This document shows positions 22,623 to 30,898 of a stretch of 37,517 nt of DNA, in pieces. The stretch is from Mucilaginibacter xinganensis (GTDB lineage Bacteria > Bacteroidota > Bacteroidia > Sphingobacteriales > Sphingobacteriaceae): the NCBI GenBank assembly GCA_026225055.1, contig JAMFSA010000093.1:1-37517 (forward strand), given 5' to 3'. Made by a program: the position numbers and the translations under genes. The notes beneath the pieces are model-generated. The model was given only the letters and a program-made list of their open reading frames with translations. It was not told the origin of the DNA and searched no databases. Numbering within the stretch: position 1 is the stretch's first letter; every line of letters starts with the position of its first letter.

Positions 22623-24611
22623 TTAATTATAAACCGGTTTGCTGTTTAACTGGATGCAGTAATCGGTTATCCAGGCACCCGCCGCATCAACATATACAAT
22701 ATTGGGCTTATTGTTTTTATTGATCACACCTGCCTTTATCCATCCGTTAACTTTGGCGATAATATACTTGTTGCCGGATATAGCCAGGTCGGTAATGCTT
22801 TGGTTTTTATTGATCACGTTGGTGAGCAGCATTACGCCGTTAATTACCGGGTTCACATTGTCGTTCTGAAAATCATTACAAACCAGCGCCGCTTCCTGGC
22901 TGCTTTGGGTAAGTTGCCAGTCTAAACGGATCAGGTCATTTTTGCTTACCCCATCTTTCATCGACGTAAAAAACTGTTCCTCGGCAGCTACCAAATTGGT
23001 GATCTGGTTGGTAGCTGCATATTTCCTTCGGAAATTCAGAAAGGTTTTCCCGGCATCGGCCATAGAGTTGGAGTCGATCATTTTATCGGGGTAGCTGTAT
23101 TTTTCAAAAGCGACGAGCACTTTCCCCGCCAGATCGTTCAGCTTTATCTGGTCGATGCTTTTGCCTTTGTTGTTATAAATATGGTCTTTACCCAATACGC
23201 TTACAATAGAATCAGCAACATCGCTTGCCGAAGCCTCGGTTGGGCAAAAATGGCTGAACGTTAAAATAATGAACTCTTTTTTATGGCGATCTAAAAAAGT
23301 TTTAACCGAGTCTAAAATATCCTTAAAACGCTCGCCGTATCCACCGCCAACGGCATCGGCCATACAATCAGATGAGCTGTGTTTTATATAAAGCTGTTTT
23401 TTAAACGTACCCACCCGCAGATCAAACATGCGGATACCTGCATTTAACTGGCTGCCGATATTTTGTGTTTGGGTAAGCGTATTACATGGGTTGATAGAAC
23501 CCGCCTGCGCGCCACCGGTACCGTTTAATGCCGACATGCCCGCATCATGCGAGCCGGGGATCACGATATCCTTTAGTGTTAAATTGCCTTTAGCCGGGAA
23601 CAGAAAATCTTCCATCCAGCGTGAAGGGTTGTAATTAGTAAAATAACTGAGGTATAATTTTTTATCAAGCCCCACAAAAGCCAGTATGAACTTTTTATCA
23701 TCTACCGTGCAAATAGAAACAGGATTTGTTGTTGTAAAAAAATCGGGCAGAATGCGATCGTTATTCGGGCGGCTCTGTTCTTCTTCCGTAGCATAATATA
23801 AATGATTATCCTTCTTATATCCCTTCCAGATATAAAATAACCGGCTAGTATTAAAGGAATGATATACCGCTGGCGATATTTGTGTTTTTGATTTACCAAC
23901 ACTTACATCAGCCGACCATGTTTTAGCTGCCGGATCAAAATCTGTATAATAAACACCCTGATCGCCGGAGCTTTTATAACAGATCCTGATCACATTGGTT
24001 GAAAGCGTTACTACGAATGGGTACTCCTCACTTTTTTTACCGGGGATGATTTGCAGGTCGGCAGGTTTAAGTATGCCATTATCATCAGCATCAATTATGG
24101 CGATGGCCATTTCATATTTATTATCGGTATGTGTTGCTATCACCAACTTGCCACTCAAAACCGATGCTGTAATGCCTCCTTTTAGTTTTACGGGGTTATT
24201 AAAGTTTAGCGTATGTATGTTTTCGGTATTAAAAGAAGTATCGCTGTTATTAATTATATATTTTAATAAGTCATCTGTACTTAGCCATAAGGCATATATA
24301 TGGTTATTCACCACCCTGAAAACCGGTGCATAAGCGCTTTGTTCGCTGCCTGCGGTTACCTCATTTGATGAAAAGCTGGTGCTGTTTTGGTTACCGAGAT
24401 AACACACATGTATATTTCCTGCTGAACCAGCATCTTTCCAGGTTACAAAAAAACTTCCTTTAAAATTGGTGATATCAACGCCCTTATCGGTATGGGCAGC
24501 AGGCAGAAAATTGCCTGGCTGACTAAAACTCAGATCTTGCGCATGGAGGCTTATTAAACCCGGGGAAATAATAAAGTATATAAGTGCAGCAATAACATTT
24601 AAAAACTTCAT
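22623..24611 (-). CDS. secreted PI-PLC-like phosphodiesterase with N-terminal propeller-like region
   Basis: This 662-residue exported protein has a signal peptide (residues 1-24, ...SLHAQ). Residues ~340-640 show the phosphatidylinositol-specific phospholipase C X-domain: LKDIVIPGSHDAGMSALNG with His355, then LNAGIRMFDLRV, YIKHSSSD with His411, and EFIILTFSHFCPTE. The two His match the catalytic general base/acid pair of bacterial PI-PLC enzymes. The first ~330 residues are beta-rich with repeated short blocks (NHIYALWLSTDDLLKYI, NVIRICYKSSGDQGVYYTDF), similar to a sialidase-like propeller that could bind a surface glycan. The substrate may be a phosphoinositol lipid or glycan; this is inference. 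Confidence 0.85.
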   Translation of the reverse strand: MKFLNVIAALIYFIISPGLISLHAQDLSFSQPGNFLPAAHTDKGVDITNFKGSFFVTWKDAGSAGNIHVCYLGNQNSTSFSSNEVTAGSEQSAYAPVFRVVNNHIYALWLSTDDLLKYIINNSDTSFNTENIHTLNFNNPVKLKGGITASVLSGKLVIATHTDNKYEMAIAIIDADDNGILKPADLQIIPGKKSEEYPFVVTLSTNVIRICYKSSGDQGVYYTDFDPAAKTWSADVSVGKSKTQISPAVYHSFNTSRLFYIWKGYKKDNHLYYATEEEQSRPNNDRILPDFFTTTNPVSICTVDDKKFILAFVGLDKKLYLSYFTNYNPSRWMEDFLFPAKGNLTLKDIVIPGSHDAGMSALNGTGGAQAGSINPCNTLTQTQNIGSQLNAGIRMFDLRVGTFKKQLYIKHSSSDCMADAVGGGYGERFKDILDSVKTFLDRHKKEFIILTFSHFCPTEASASDVADSIVSVLGKDHIYNNKGKSIDQIKLNDLAGKVLVAFEKYSYPDKMIDSNSMADAGKTFLNFRRKYAATNQITNLVAAEEQFFTSMKDGVSKNDLIRLDWQLTQSSQEAALVCNDFQNDNVNPVINGVMLLTNVINKNQSITDLAISGNKYIIAKVNGWIKAGVINKNNKPNIVYVDAAGAWITDYCIQLNSKPVYN

Positions 24612-24731
24612 AAACCGGGGTTAAAAGGTGATGTAACCAGCCATAATTAACTGATTATTAAAAAATTGATTTATAAATACTTTTTCTTATGGTGAATTTA
24701 TGATATTTTTATTATTTAAAAAAATAAGCCT

Positions 24732-26174
24732 ATGTCAAAAATCCTTATCGCATTTGTATGTGCTTTGTTTTTTGTTCAAACAGCCAAAGCACAGGACGCC
24801 AACTACTGGTCGTCGGGTTATAACCCGGCAGGTTATTTAACCCCGGGCGCTGTGGTAGCTTTTAACCGCGATAGCGGGGTGATGTTTTTAAACCCTGCCT
24901 TATTATCACACAACACTAAAAGTTCAGCTTCCATCAGCGGAACGGTATACCAATACGGTGATATCAAAATAAAGAACGGCGCGGGTGCCGGTTACGATCT
25001 TAACTCCACATCAGCCAGTATTATCCCGCAAATGGTGTCGGCAGTTATAGCCATCAAAGGCAATCATCCTTTTACTTTAGGCTACGCGCTAACGCATACC
25101 CCGGTAATGAGTTTTCAGGCTACGCAGCAGCGCGATGATAAGTTTAATGTGCTCGATGACTCCTACAGTCCCGGCAACGAGGCTTACCTCGGGCAATACA
25201 AAAACATCAATACCACTAATGAAACCACAGGTATAATAAGCGGAGGTTTTAAAATCTCTAATGATTTTTCCTTTGGCCTATCGGCAGAAGGTGATCTGCG
25301 CAAGCAAAGCTATAATTCAGATATTAGTGCCAGGGCACTTTATAATGGCGCCGATGATGAAGAGGGTTTACCACCTATTGCCACATCATTGGAATCGTAT
25401 CTGGCATCATATTATAATGTAGGCGTAAGGTTTAAAGCGGGTTTGGCTTATGATAAAGACAGGAGCCATGTTGGTATTACCATATCATCGCCTTTACTAC
25501 ACGTAGCAGGCAGCGCAAGCCTGCTAACCGACCTGCAGATAAGCGATGTAATAATTGCCCCAAAGGATACGCTTAACCTGTTGGCCAACACCAGGCAGCA
25601 AAGCTTAAAAGTAAAATATAAAATGCCCCTGAGCACCGCATTTGGCTATGCTTATGATTTTGATAAAGGGCAGATATACTTTGCAGCTGAATACTTTGCA
25701 AAAGTAAACCAGTATAGTATAATAACACCGCGTAATGCAAACTTTGTTAAAGGCCAGCCACCTGCCGACTATAACGAAACCGAGAGCCTTCAATTTGAAG
25801 ATGCCCGCAAATCGATCCTGAATTATGGTATTGGTTTTAGCTATATGTTGAAACCGGAAGTGACCGGTTTTATATCATTACACACCGATTATAATTATGC
25901 GGATAACAGCTTGTATAAAGATGGAGGTGATGGGTTCGTATCAAACACCGCTTATTATAATATTTACCATTGCCAGATAGGTGCCAACATTAAAAAACGG
26001 AAATTCAATTTCCGCGCGGGTTTGTTGCTATCTTATGGCAGAACAGATAATTATATGCAGGCTGTTAACTTTACCAACCCTAATGAAAACAATCTTTTAT
26101 TAGGCGACCCGGGTAATACAAAGGCTTCTTATTTTGGCGCGGGATTGCTATTGTCCTATATCCATAATTTGTAA
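24732..26174 (+). CDS. outer-membrane beta-barrel protein
   Basis: A 480-residue exported protein with a signal peptide (MSKILIAFVCALFFVQTAKA). It has the look of an outer-membrane barrel of the OmpP1/FadL or DUF5723 type: an N-terminal SGVMFLNPALLSHNTKSSAS segment, then many alternating strands, for example TLGYALTHTPVMSF, SFGLSAEGDLRKQSY, VGVRFKAGLAYDKDRSHVGI, QIYFAAEYFAKVNQYSI and the final GAGLLLSYIHNL, which ends in an aromatic-free but hydrophobic residue. FadL-type proteins transport fatty acids and other hydrophobic compounds; the cargo is unknown here. It lies divergently from the PI-PLC-like gene. Confidence 0.8.
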   Translation: MSKILIAFVCALFFVQTAKAQDANYWSSGYNPAGYLTPGAVVAFNRDSGVMFLNPALLSHNTKSSASISGTVYQYGDIKIKNGAGAGYDLNSTSASIIPQMVSAVIAIKGNHPFTLGYALTHTPVMSFQATQQRDDKFNVLDDSYSPGNEAYLGQYKNINTTNETTGIISGGFKISNDFSFGLSAEGDLRKQSYNSDISARALYNGADDEEGLPPIATSLESYLASYYNVGVRFKAGLAYDKDRSHVGITISSPLLHVAGSASLLTDLQISDVIIAPKDTLNLLANTRQQSLKVKYKMPLSTAFGYAYDFDKGQIYFAAEYFAKVNQYSIITPRNANFVKGQPPADYNETESLQFEDARKSILNYGIGFSYMLKPEVTGFISLHTDYNYADNSLYKDGGDGFVSNTAYYNIYHCQIGANIKKRKFNFRAGLLLSYGRTDNYMQAVNFTNPNENNLLLGDPGNTKASYFGAGLLLSYIHNL

Positions 26175-26235
26175 ATCGCGGATATAGGACCTGAAGTGTT
26201 CGAAAGAATAGCAAAATTGGCATGCTCATGAATCT

Positions 26236-26416
26236 CATTACAGTTAAGAAACACCGTAGGTGTTAAATGTTGGTAGTAGAAAATAAATCAGAAATTCGTG
26301 CCGTTAGGTACGAAACTGGCGAAGTTGCATACCTGACGGCATGCTTTGAATTTATATTTTTCCTTTTCTACCGACATTTTGCTCCTACAGAGCAACTACT
26401 ATCCCTTAACTTAATG
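26236..26416. repeat. structured multi-hairpin intergenic element
   Basis: Imperfect terminal inverted repeats CATTACAGTTAAG (26236-26248) and CTTAACTTAATG (26405-26416) enclose several hairpins: AACACCgtaGGTGTT (26250-26264), TTCGTGCC/GGTACGAA (26295-26314), GCATACC/GGCATGC, and TTGCTC/GAGCAA (26379-26395). The block TGTTGGTAG also pairs with CTACCGACA, so a branched fold results. It fills most of the 358-base gap between the barrel gene and the MDR gene. A further hairpin ATGACAGA/TCTGTCAT (26429-26453) follows. Confidence 0.65.
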
Positions 26417-26532
26417 ACATTGCTACCCATGACAGAATTGAAAAATCTGTCATTTCACCTTCAGAGGCCGCGGATTTTAAAACTCAGGATGACACTTTAT
26501 TTGTAAGAAAATACATTCTGATACCTTAGCCA

Positions 26533-27501
26533 TTAAGTTAATACTACTATTTTGCCGCTTGCATTATTGCTTTCCATCAGTTCATGGGCTTCAACTATTT
26601 CATCGAGTTTGAACACCTTGCCGATGCTTAGTTCTATTTCACCAGCTTCAACAGCGTTTATAAAATCCTGAAGCAATTCCTTACTTAAATTGGCGGCATC
26701 TCCCATGTAAACGGTTAGGCGGGCCAGCGAGGGGATATCGCCCATAGGGGTGAACTCCTTCATGGTCCACTGGCCGCCGAGGATGCCTGTCATACAAACC
26801 ACACCCCTTGCACGTACGCATTTCAATGAATCTTTAAGCGTAGTGATGCCTACGAGCTCAAGTACTTTATCAACGCCTTGTGGATATAAACTCTTTAGTT
26901 TTGAGCTGATATCGCCATCATCAATTAAAACATGATCTGCTCCATTACTTTTCAGCAAGGCTTCTTTATAGGCATTACGGGTAGTGGTTATTACCGTTAA
27001 GCCATAGTGTTTAGCCAATTGACAGGCCAGCAGCCCGATAGATGAAGTGCCGCCACGGATAAGCAACGTTTCTCCCTTTTTAACTTCCAAAGCCTCGTTT
27101 AATGAACCGGATACCGTCTGGAACATTTCGGGTATCGCACCCAAAGTTTCCCAGGGCAACTTGCTCTCGAAAGGAAATACAATAGCTAATGGCAATGCTG
27201 CATATTCGGAGTAACCTCCATCAAAATCACGGCCCATGCCGCCCATTAGTGCGGCTATTTTCTGGCCTTTTTTGTACGTGCCGGATGGGTCATTTTCTAT
27301 TTCGCCAACACATTCAATACCCTGCACCCTCGGGAACTTTACATTGGGTGAATCGCCCTGCCGGGTAAAAATCTCCGACCTGTTTATCCCAAAGGCTTTT
27401 ATCCTAACTAAAACCCAACCGTTTTGCACGGCGGGTATTGGTCTGTCCTGTATCTGTATAACGTCAGGCTTGCCTGCTTTTGTTGTTACTGCTGCTTTCA
27501 T
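26533..27501 (-). CDS. MDR-superfamily zinc-type alcohol dehydrogenase-like oxidoreductase
   Basis: A 322-residue NADPH-dependent medium-chain dehydrogenase/reductase related to quinone oxidoreductases. The N-terminal GroES-like part has WVLVRIKAFGINRSEIFTRQ and FPRVQGIECVGEIE. The Rossmann part contains LLIRGGTSSIGLLACQLAKH (about residues 146-165), fitting the GGxSSxG NADPH motif of this group, then ADHVLIDDGDI and VLELVGITTLKDSL. Residue 65 Cys does not reproduce the usual set of zinc ligands, so it may be zinc-independent. It is 7 bases after the esterase gene on the same strand, so the two form an operon. Confidence 0.92.
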   Translation of the reverse strand: MKAAVTTKAGKPDVIQIQDRPIPAVQNGWVLVRIKAFGINRSEIFTRQGDSPNVKFPRVQGIECVGEIENDPSGTYKKGQKIAALMGGMGRDFDGGYSEYAALPLAIVFPFESKLPWETLGAIPEMFQTVSGSLNEALEVKKGETLLIRGGTSSIGLLACQLAKHYGLTVITTTRNAYKEALLKSNGADHVLIDDGDISSKLKSLYPQGVDKVLELVGITTLKDSLKCVRARGVVCMTGILGGQWTMKEFTPMGDIPSLARLTVYMGDAANLSKELLQDFINAVEAGEIELSIGKVFKLDEIVEAHELMESNNASGKIVVLT

Positions 27502-27508
27502 GGTGCTG

Positions 27509-28318
27509 TTAGTTTAAAAATTCCTTAATTTCTGTAAGCGCATTTTGCGACGCCTCTGACGGCATACCGGTTAGCATCCATACATGCACCTGGTTTTCAT
27601 AAATAGAGAGCTTAGCGGCGGGCTGGATGGTCTTTACACTATTATAAAAATTAACGCTGTCATCCAGCAGGATCTCATTGGTGCCCACCATGATCAATAC
27701 CGGCGGAAACGCGCTTAGCTCCACATTTTCGGGACTCACCGTTTCTATCGGCAAAGTGCCTATATAATCCAGGGCGGAACTTTTTAAATATTCGTGGGTG
27801 AGGATAGGGTCCTTTGTCCTGTTGCCCTCATGCGATGGATTATCGCAATGCAAACTGATCCACGCCGAAATAAATACCGCGGCGTTCGGCAGTTGTATGT
27901 TCTTTTTCAGCATTTCGCCTACGGCGGATACAATCAGGCCTGCACCTGCGCTATCGCCAATAAAATCAATTTTATAACCGGGGTACTGGGCTATTAATTC
28001 CGTGTATACATTCATCACATCGTTCAGCGCGTTAGGGTACGGGAGTTCGGGCGCTAAAGCGTAATCAACAAACAGAATTCTGGTTTGCAGTTTATGCGCA
28101 AAGTGGGTGAGCATACTTTCATGCGACTGGATTGCCCCCACCGCGTAAACCCCGCCATGCAGGTGAATAATTATTTTATTGGGTGCCGGGTTTTCGGGTG
28201 TGAGCCAGTAACAGCTTACCCCGTTTATGATAACTTGCTCTGTTTTTACTGATACTTGTTTAGGGTAAATGCTGCCTAACTGGTTAAACCCTTCCCTGCG
28301 TGCTGTTATATTTTCCAT
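27509..28318 (-). CDS. alpha/beta hydrolase, HSL-type esterase
   Basis: A 269-residue esterase of the hormone-sensitive lipase group. The oxyanion-hole motif HGGV is in IIHLHGGVYAVGAIQSH (about residues 52-68), the nucleophile Ser in IDFIGDSAGAGLIVSAVG (GDSAG), and the catalytic Asp/His pair is likely LLDDSVNFY and NQVHVWML near the end. It probably acts on short-chain esters. It is the upstream member of a two-gene operon with the MDR oxidoreductase (7-base gap). A Crp-type regulator lies 101 bases upstream on the same strand and may control both genes. Confidence 0.92.
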   Translation of the reverse strand: MENITARREGFNQLGSIYPKQVSVKTEQVIINGVSCYWLTPENPAPNKIIIHLHGGVYAVGAIQSHESMLTHFAHKLQTRILFVDYALAPELPYPNALNDVMNVYTELIAQYPGYKIDFIGDSAGAGLIVSAVGEMLKKNIQLPNAAVFISAWISLHCDNPSHEGNRTKDPILTHEYLKSSALDYIGTLPIETVSPENVELSAFPPVLIMVGTNEILLDDSVNFYNSVKTIQPAAKLSIYENQVHVWMLTGMPSEASQNALTEIKEFLN

Positions 28319-28419
28319 TGCTTTTTTTTTCGTTTTATTTACAAAGCAAAGGTGGCTGTTATGCGGCGCAAAAGCCTATAACATAGCTTAAGAAATACCC
28401 TTAATATAGTTTAAGGTTT

Positions 28420-29004
28420 TCAGTGCTTTTTGGCGATATCCTTACGGATCTTACTTAAAAACTCCGGCGTTATGCCTAGGTAAGAGGCTATCTGCGTACC
28501 GGGCAAGCGTTGCGACAACTGCGGGTAATGATCTAAAAAACTCAGGTAACGCTCCTCTGCTGTTGAGCTGATGGCTTGTAAGATGCGGTTTTCCAATTCC
28601 ACATACCGGTTCTCTACTATCACCCTGAAATTCCTGTCGAACTTGGGGATATTGGTGAACAGATAGAATAAATCTTCCTTTTTTATCTGCAAAATAACCG
28701 ATGGTTCAATGGCTTCAATGTAAACGCGGCTCGGTTTATCGGTATAAAAACTGTCGAGCTCCATTATCCAGTCGTTTTCGGCAACAAATTGGAGGTTATG
28801 CTCTACGCCTTTCTTATCAACATGGAATATTTTAAAGCAGCCCTCGGCTACAAAGGTGTAATGCTTGCAGATATCGCCTTCCTGCAAAATAAACTGCCTG
28901 CGCCTTATAGTCCGTTCGGTAACCCGGTCGGCAAGCGCTTCCCGCTCTTGTTGATTAAGCGGCAGGTAGTTATCAAAGTTGGCGAAGAGTTTGTTTATGG
29001 TCAC
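28420..29004 (-). CDS. Crp/Fnr-family transcriptional regulator
   Basis: A 194-residue regulator with an N-terminal cyclic-nucleotide-binding-like beta barrel: QFILQEGDICKHYTFVAEGC followed by FKIFHVDKKGVEHNLQFV, EDWIMELDSFYTDKPSRVYI and VILQIKKEDLFYLF. A dimer helix then leads to a winged helix at the C-terminus (LPGTQIASYLGITPEFLSKI), the typical form in Bacteroidota. The ligand pocket is not diagnostic for cAMP. It is probably the regulator of the downstream esterase/MDR operon on the same strand; this is inference from position. Confidence 0.9.
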   Translation of the reverse strand: MTINKLFANFDNYLPLNQQEREALADRVTERTIRRRQFILQEGDICKHYTFVAEGCFKIFHVDKKGVEHNLQFVAENDWIMELDSFYTDKPSRVYIEAIEPSVILQIKKEDLFYLFTNIPKFDRNFRVIVENRYVELENRILQAISSTAEERYLSFLDHYPQLSQRLPGTQIASYLGITPEFLSKIRKDIAKKH

Positions 29005-29057
29005 GGGGTGGAATACTGATTTTTACCAGCCCGAATATACGAACTAATTGGCGATGC

Positions 29058-29196
29058 TGACTCACTCCGACTACGTTACACTCGTCGACCCTCTCTACGC
29101 TAAAGCGTAAAGAGAGTAAGGGGAATTTTATTTTTTTGCCCTCTTTGCGCGCAGCGGAGAGAGGGCGGTCAAGCGAAGCAATGACCGGGTGAGTCA
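29058..29196. repeat. MITE-like inverted-repeat element
   Basis: TGACTCAC (29058-29065) and GTGAGTCA (29189-29196) are perfect inverted ends of a 139-bp block. It holds two purine/pyrimidine-rich hairpins (CCCTCTCTACGC...GCGTAAAGAGAG and GCCCTCTTTGCG...GAGAGAGGGC). It occupies most of the gap between the Crp regulator and the GH30 gene. No coding potential. Its length equals that of the element at 17568-17706 but the sequences differ. Confidence 0.6.
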
Positions 29197-29217
29197 ACTG
29201 TAAAAGCGGAGTCTGCC

Positions 29218-30618
29218 TTACAACAAGATCGTACTGAATGAATCAGCCGCTAAAGTAGCCGTAACATAGTCACCACCAACTTTAAAAGTCACTGTTTTTG
29301 GCGATGCCGCCTCGTTCTGCACTATTATTACCAAGCTGTTATCCGGGTTTTTAAAAGCTAACAGGTTGCCCGTGGTTTTAAGCATTTTAGCACCGGGCTG
29401 TACAAAATGGCTCAGGTGTTTCAGTAAATAATACTCGTGATTGTACTGATACGTATGGTTTACTGTATCGACAGTCACCAGTGAGTTTTGCCGCCAGCCC
29501 CAGCGACTCAGGCCATCTTTCGAGAGGCTCAGGTTCCAGTACATATAGGCACTTGCGCCATTGCCGAGGTAATGTTTCACCAGCTCCCAGGTGTATTTGC
29601 AATAGGCCCAGTCGTTTTTGCCGTCGCCACATTCCTGCTCGCTTTGGTAAAGGGTAAGGTTAGGGTATTGCTGGTGGATAGTTGCGATAGCGCCCTTGCC
29701 CGCCCATTGGAAACCGATGCCCTTCACATAATCCCTGCTCAAAGGCGATGTTAAAATGGTATCCGCCAGTTTGGTATCAGCGCGTTCCATCGTGCCAAAA
29801 AACACTTTCACGTTCTGCTTTTGCATTTGCGGACCAAGATAGCTGATGAATCGGGCGAGCCCGGCGGCGGTCCATGTACAGCTGGGGAACACCTGCGCCG
29901 AATTGAATTCGTTTTGCGGCATCACCATAGCTATGTTAATGCCTTCTTTTTGGTAGCCATCAATAAACAGCGAGAAATATTTGGCATAAGCCTTAAAATA
30001 ATTATCCTGCTGAATAAACATATTAGTGCCCTCGTGCCCAACCTGTTCTGGCTTTAAACCGTTGTTTTGCGCTGAACCGGCAGGATACATGGCAGCGGCA
30101 TAATGGTGGTTCACCTTCATCCATTGCGGCGGGCTCCATGGCGAGGCCCATAACTGCAACCGCGGGTTATATTGCTGCGCCGATTTTATAAAGGGGATAA
30201 GCGTCTGTTCATCATTAGCGATGGAAAAATGCTGCATCTCAAAATCGCCGTCGGTTTCATCATAGGAGTACCAATCACGAGAGAAATCATTTGCACCAAC
30301 CGGCATGCGGCAGATGGTGAAGTTAGCGCCAGCGCCGGGCTTAAACAGTTCCTTAAATATGTCGTTCCTGTTTTGGGCCGATAATGTTTTCAACGATGTC
30401 CACCCCAATTCATTAAAACAGGCACCAAAGCCGTTGATAGTTTGCAGGGTATCATCAGGGTTGATAGTTATGGCTGCTGTTCCGCTTTTGCTGATGGCAA
30501 TAGCATTGGATGATACCCAATTGTTGTTCTCCGTAGTAGTTACCAGCTGTGGCTTTACCTGGGCATGCGCTGATAAACAGGCCATGCCGATGATAAATGT
30601 TAAGATACGGTATCGCAT
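29218..30618 (-). CDS. glycoside hydrolase family 30 protein
   Basis: A 466-residue exported enzyme (signal peptide MRYRILTFIIGMACLSAHA). The fold is a TIM barrel with a C-terminal beta domain as in GH30 glucosylceramidase/xylanase proteins. Landmarks are TINGFGACFNELGWTSL near the start, LQLWASPWSPPQWMK, then VMPQNEFNSAQ with the acid/base Glu237, and TLYQSEQECG with the probable nucleophile Glu327. The terminal VIIVQNEAASPKTVTFKVGG is the beta domain. The substrate may be a beta-glucan or xylan; the exact subfamily is not certain. It lies near a second secreted carbohydrate-active protein on the same strand. Confidence 0.88.
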   Translation of the reverse strand: MRYRILTFIIGMACLSAHAQVKPQLVTTTENNNWVSSNAIAISKSGTAAITINPDDTLQTINGFGACFNELGWTSLKTLSAQNRNDIFKELFKPGAGANFTICRMPVGANDFSRDWYSYDETDGDFEMQHFSIANDEQTLIPFIKSAQQYNPRLQLWASPWSPPQWMKVNHHYAAAMYPAGSAQNNGLKPEQVGHEGTNMFIQQDNYFKAYAKYFSLFIDGYQKEGINIAMVMPQNEFNSAQVFPSCTWTAAGLARFISYLGPQMQKQNVKVFFGTMERADTKLADTILTSPLSRDYVKGIGFQWAGKGAIATIHQQYPNLTLYQSEQECGDGKNDWAYCKYTWELVKHYLGNGASAYMYWNLSLSKDGLSRWGWRQNSLVTVDTVNHTYQYNHEYYLLKHLSHFVQPGAKMLKTTGNLLAFKNPDNSLVIIVQNEAASPKTVTFKVGGDYVTATLAADSFSTILL

Positions 30619-30747
30619 AGGTTTTAATTGATGGGTGAAGTTAATGAAATAAGTGAATGATTGGGTAGGTAATGCGGTATGGCTTTAAGGTTAGTATAAA
30701 GTGTCCGCCCGCTCCAGGTGCGGGTACTTCCGGACATCCCCTTATCA

Positions 30748-30850
30748 CCAAGCGTCATTGAGGTACGAAGCAATCCCAAACTTTACAGGGCAAAGTAATA
30801 AGCATTGTTGATCCGCATAGTCGGGGATTGCCACGTCGTTCCTCCTCCTT
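30748..30850. repeat. palindromic repeat, second copy of the GCGTCATTGAGG family
   Basis: ACCAAGCGTCATTGAGGTAC continuing to GAAGCAATCCC (30748-30777) is nearly identical to 9723-9750 and 33096-33120. Downstream GGGGATTGCCACG (30824-30836) resembles the right arm of the 33094-33199 copy. The rest of the 280-base gap between the GH30 gene and the next gene holds only similar GC-rich fragments. Confidence 0.6.
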
Positions 30851-30898
30851 AATGATGCGCGGAGAGGGTTTTTACTATACGCATCGCAATATTCCCCT

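Noticed and set aside
17568..29196. The elements at 17568-17706 and 29058-29196 as copies of one family, since both are 139 bp
   Set aside because: Their ends and internal hairpins differ; the equal length seems to be coincidence.
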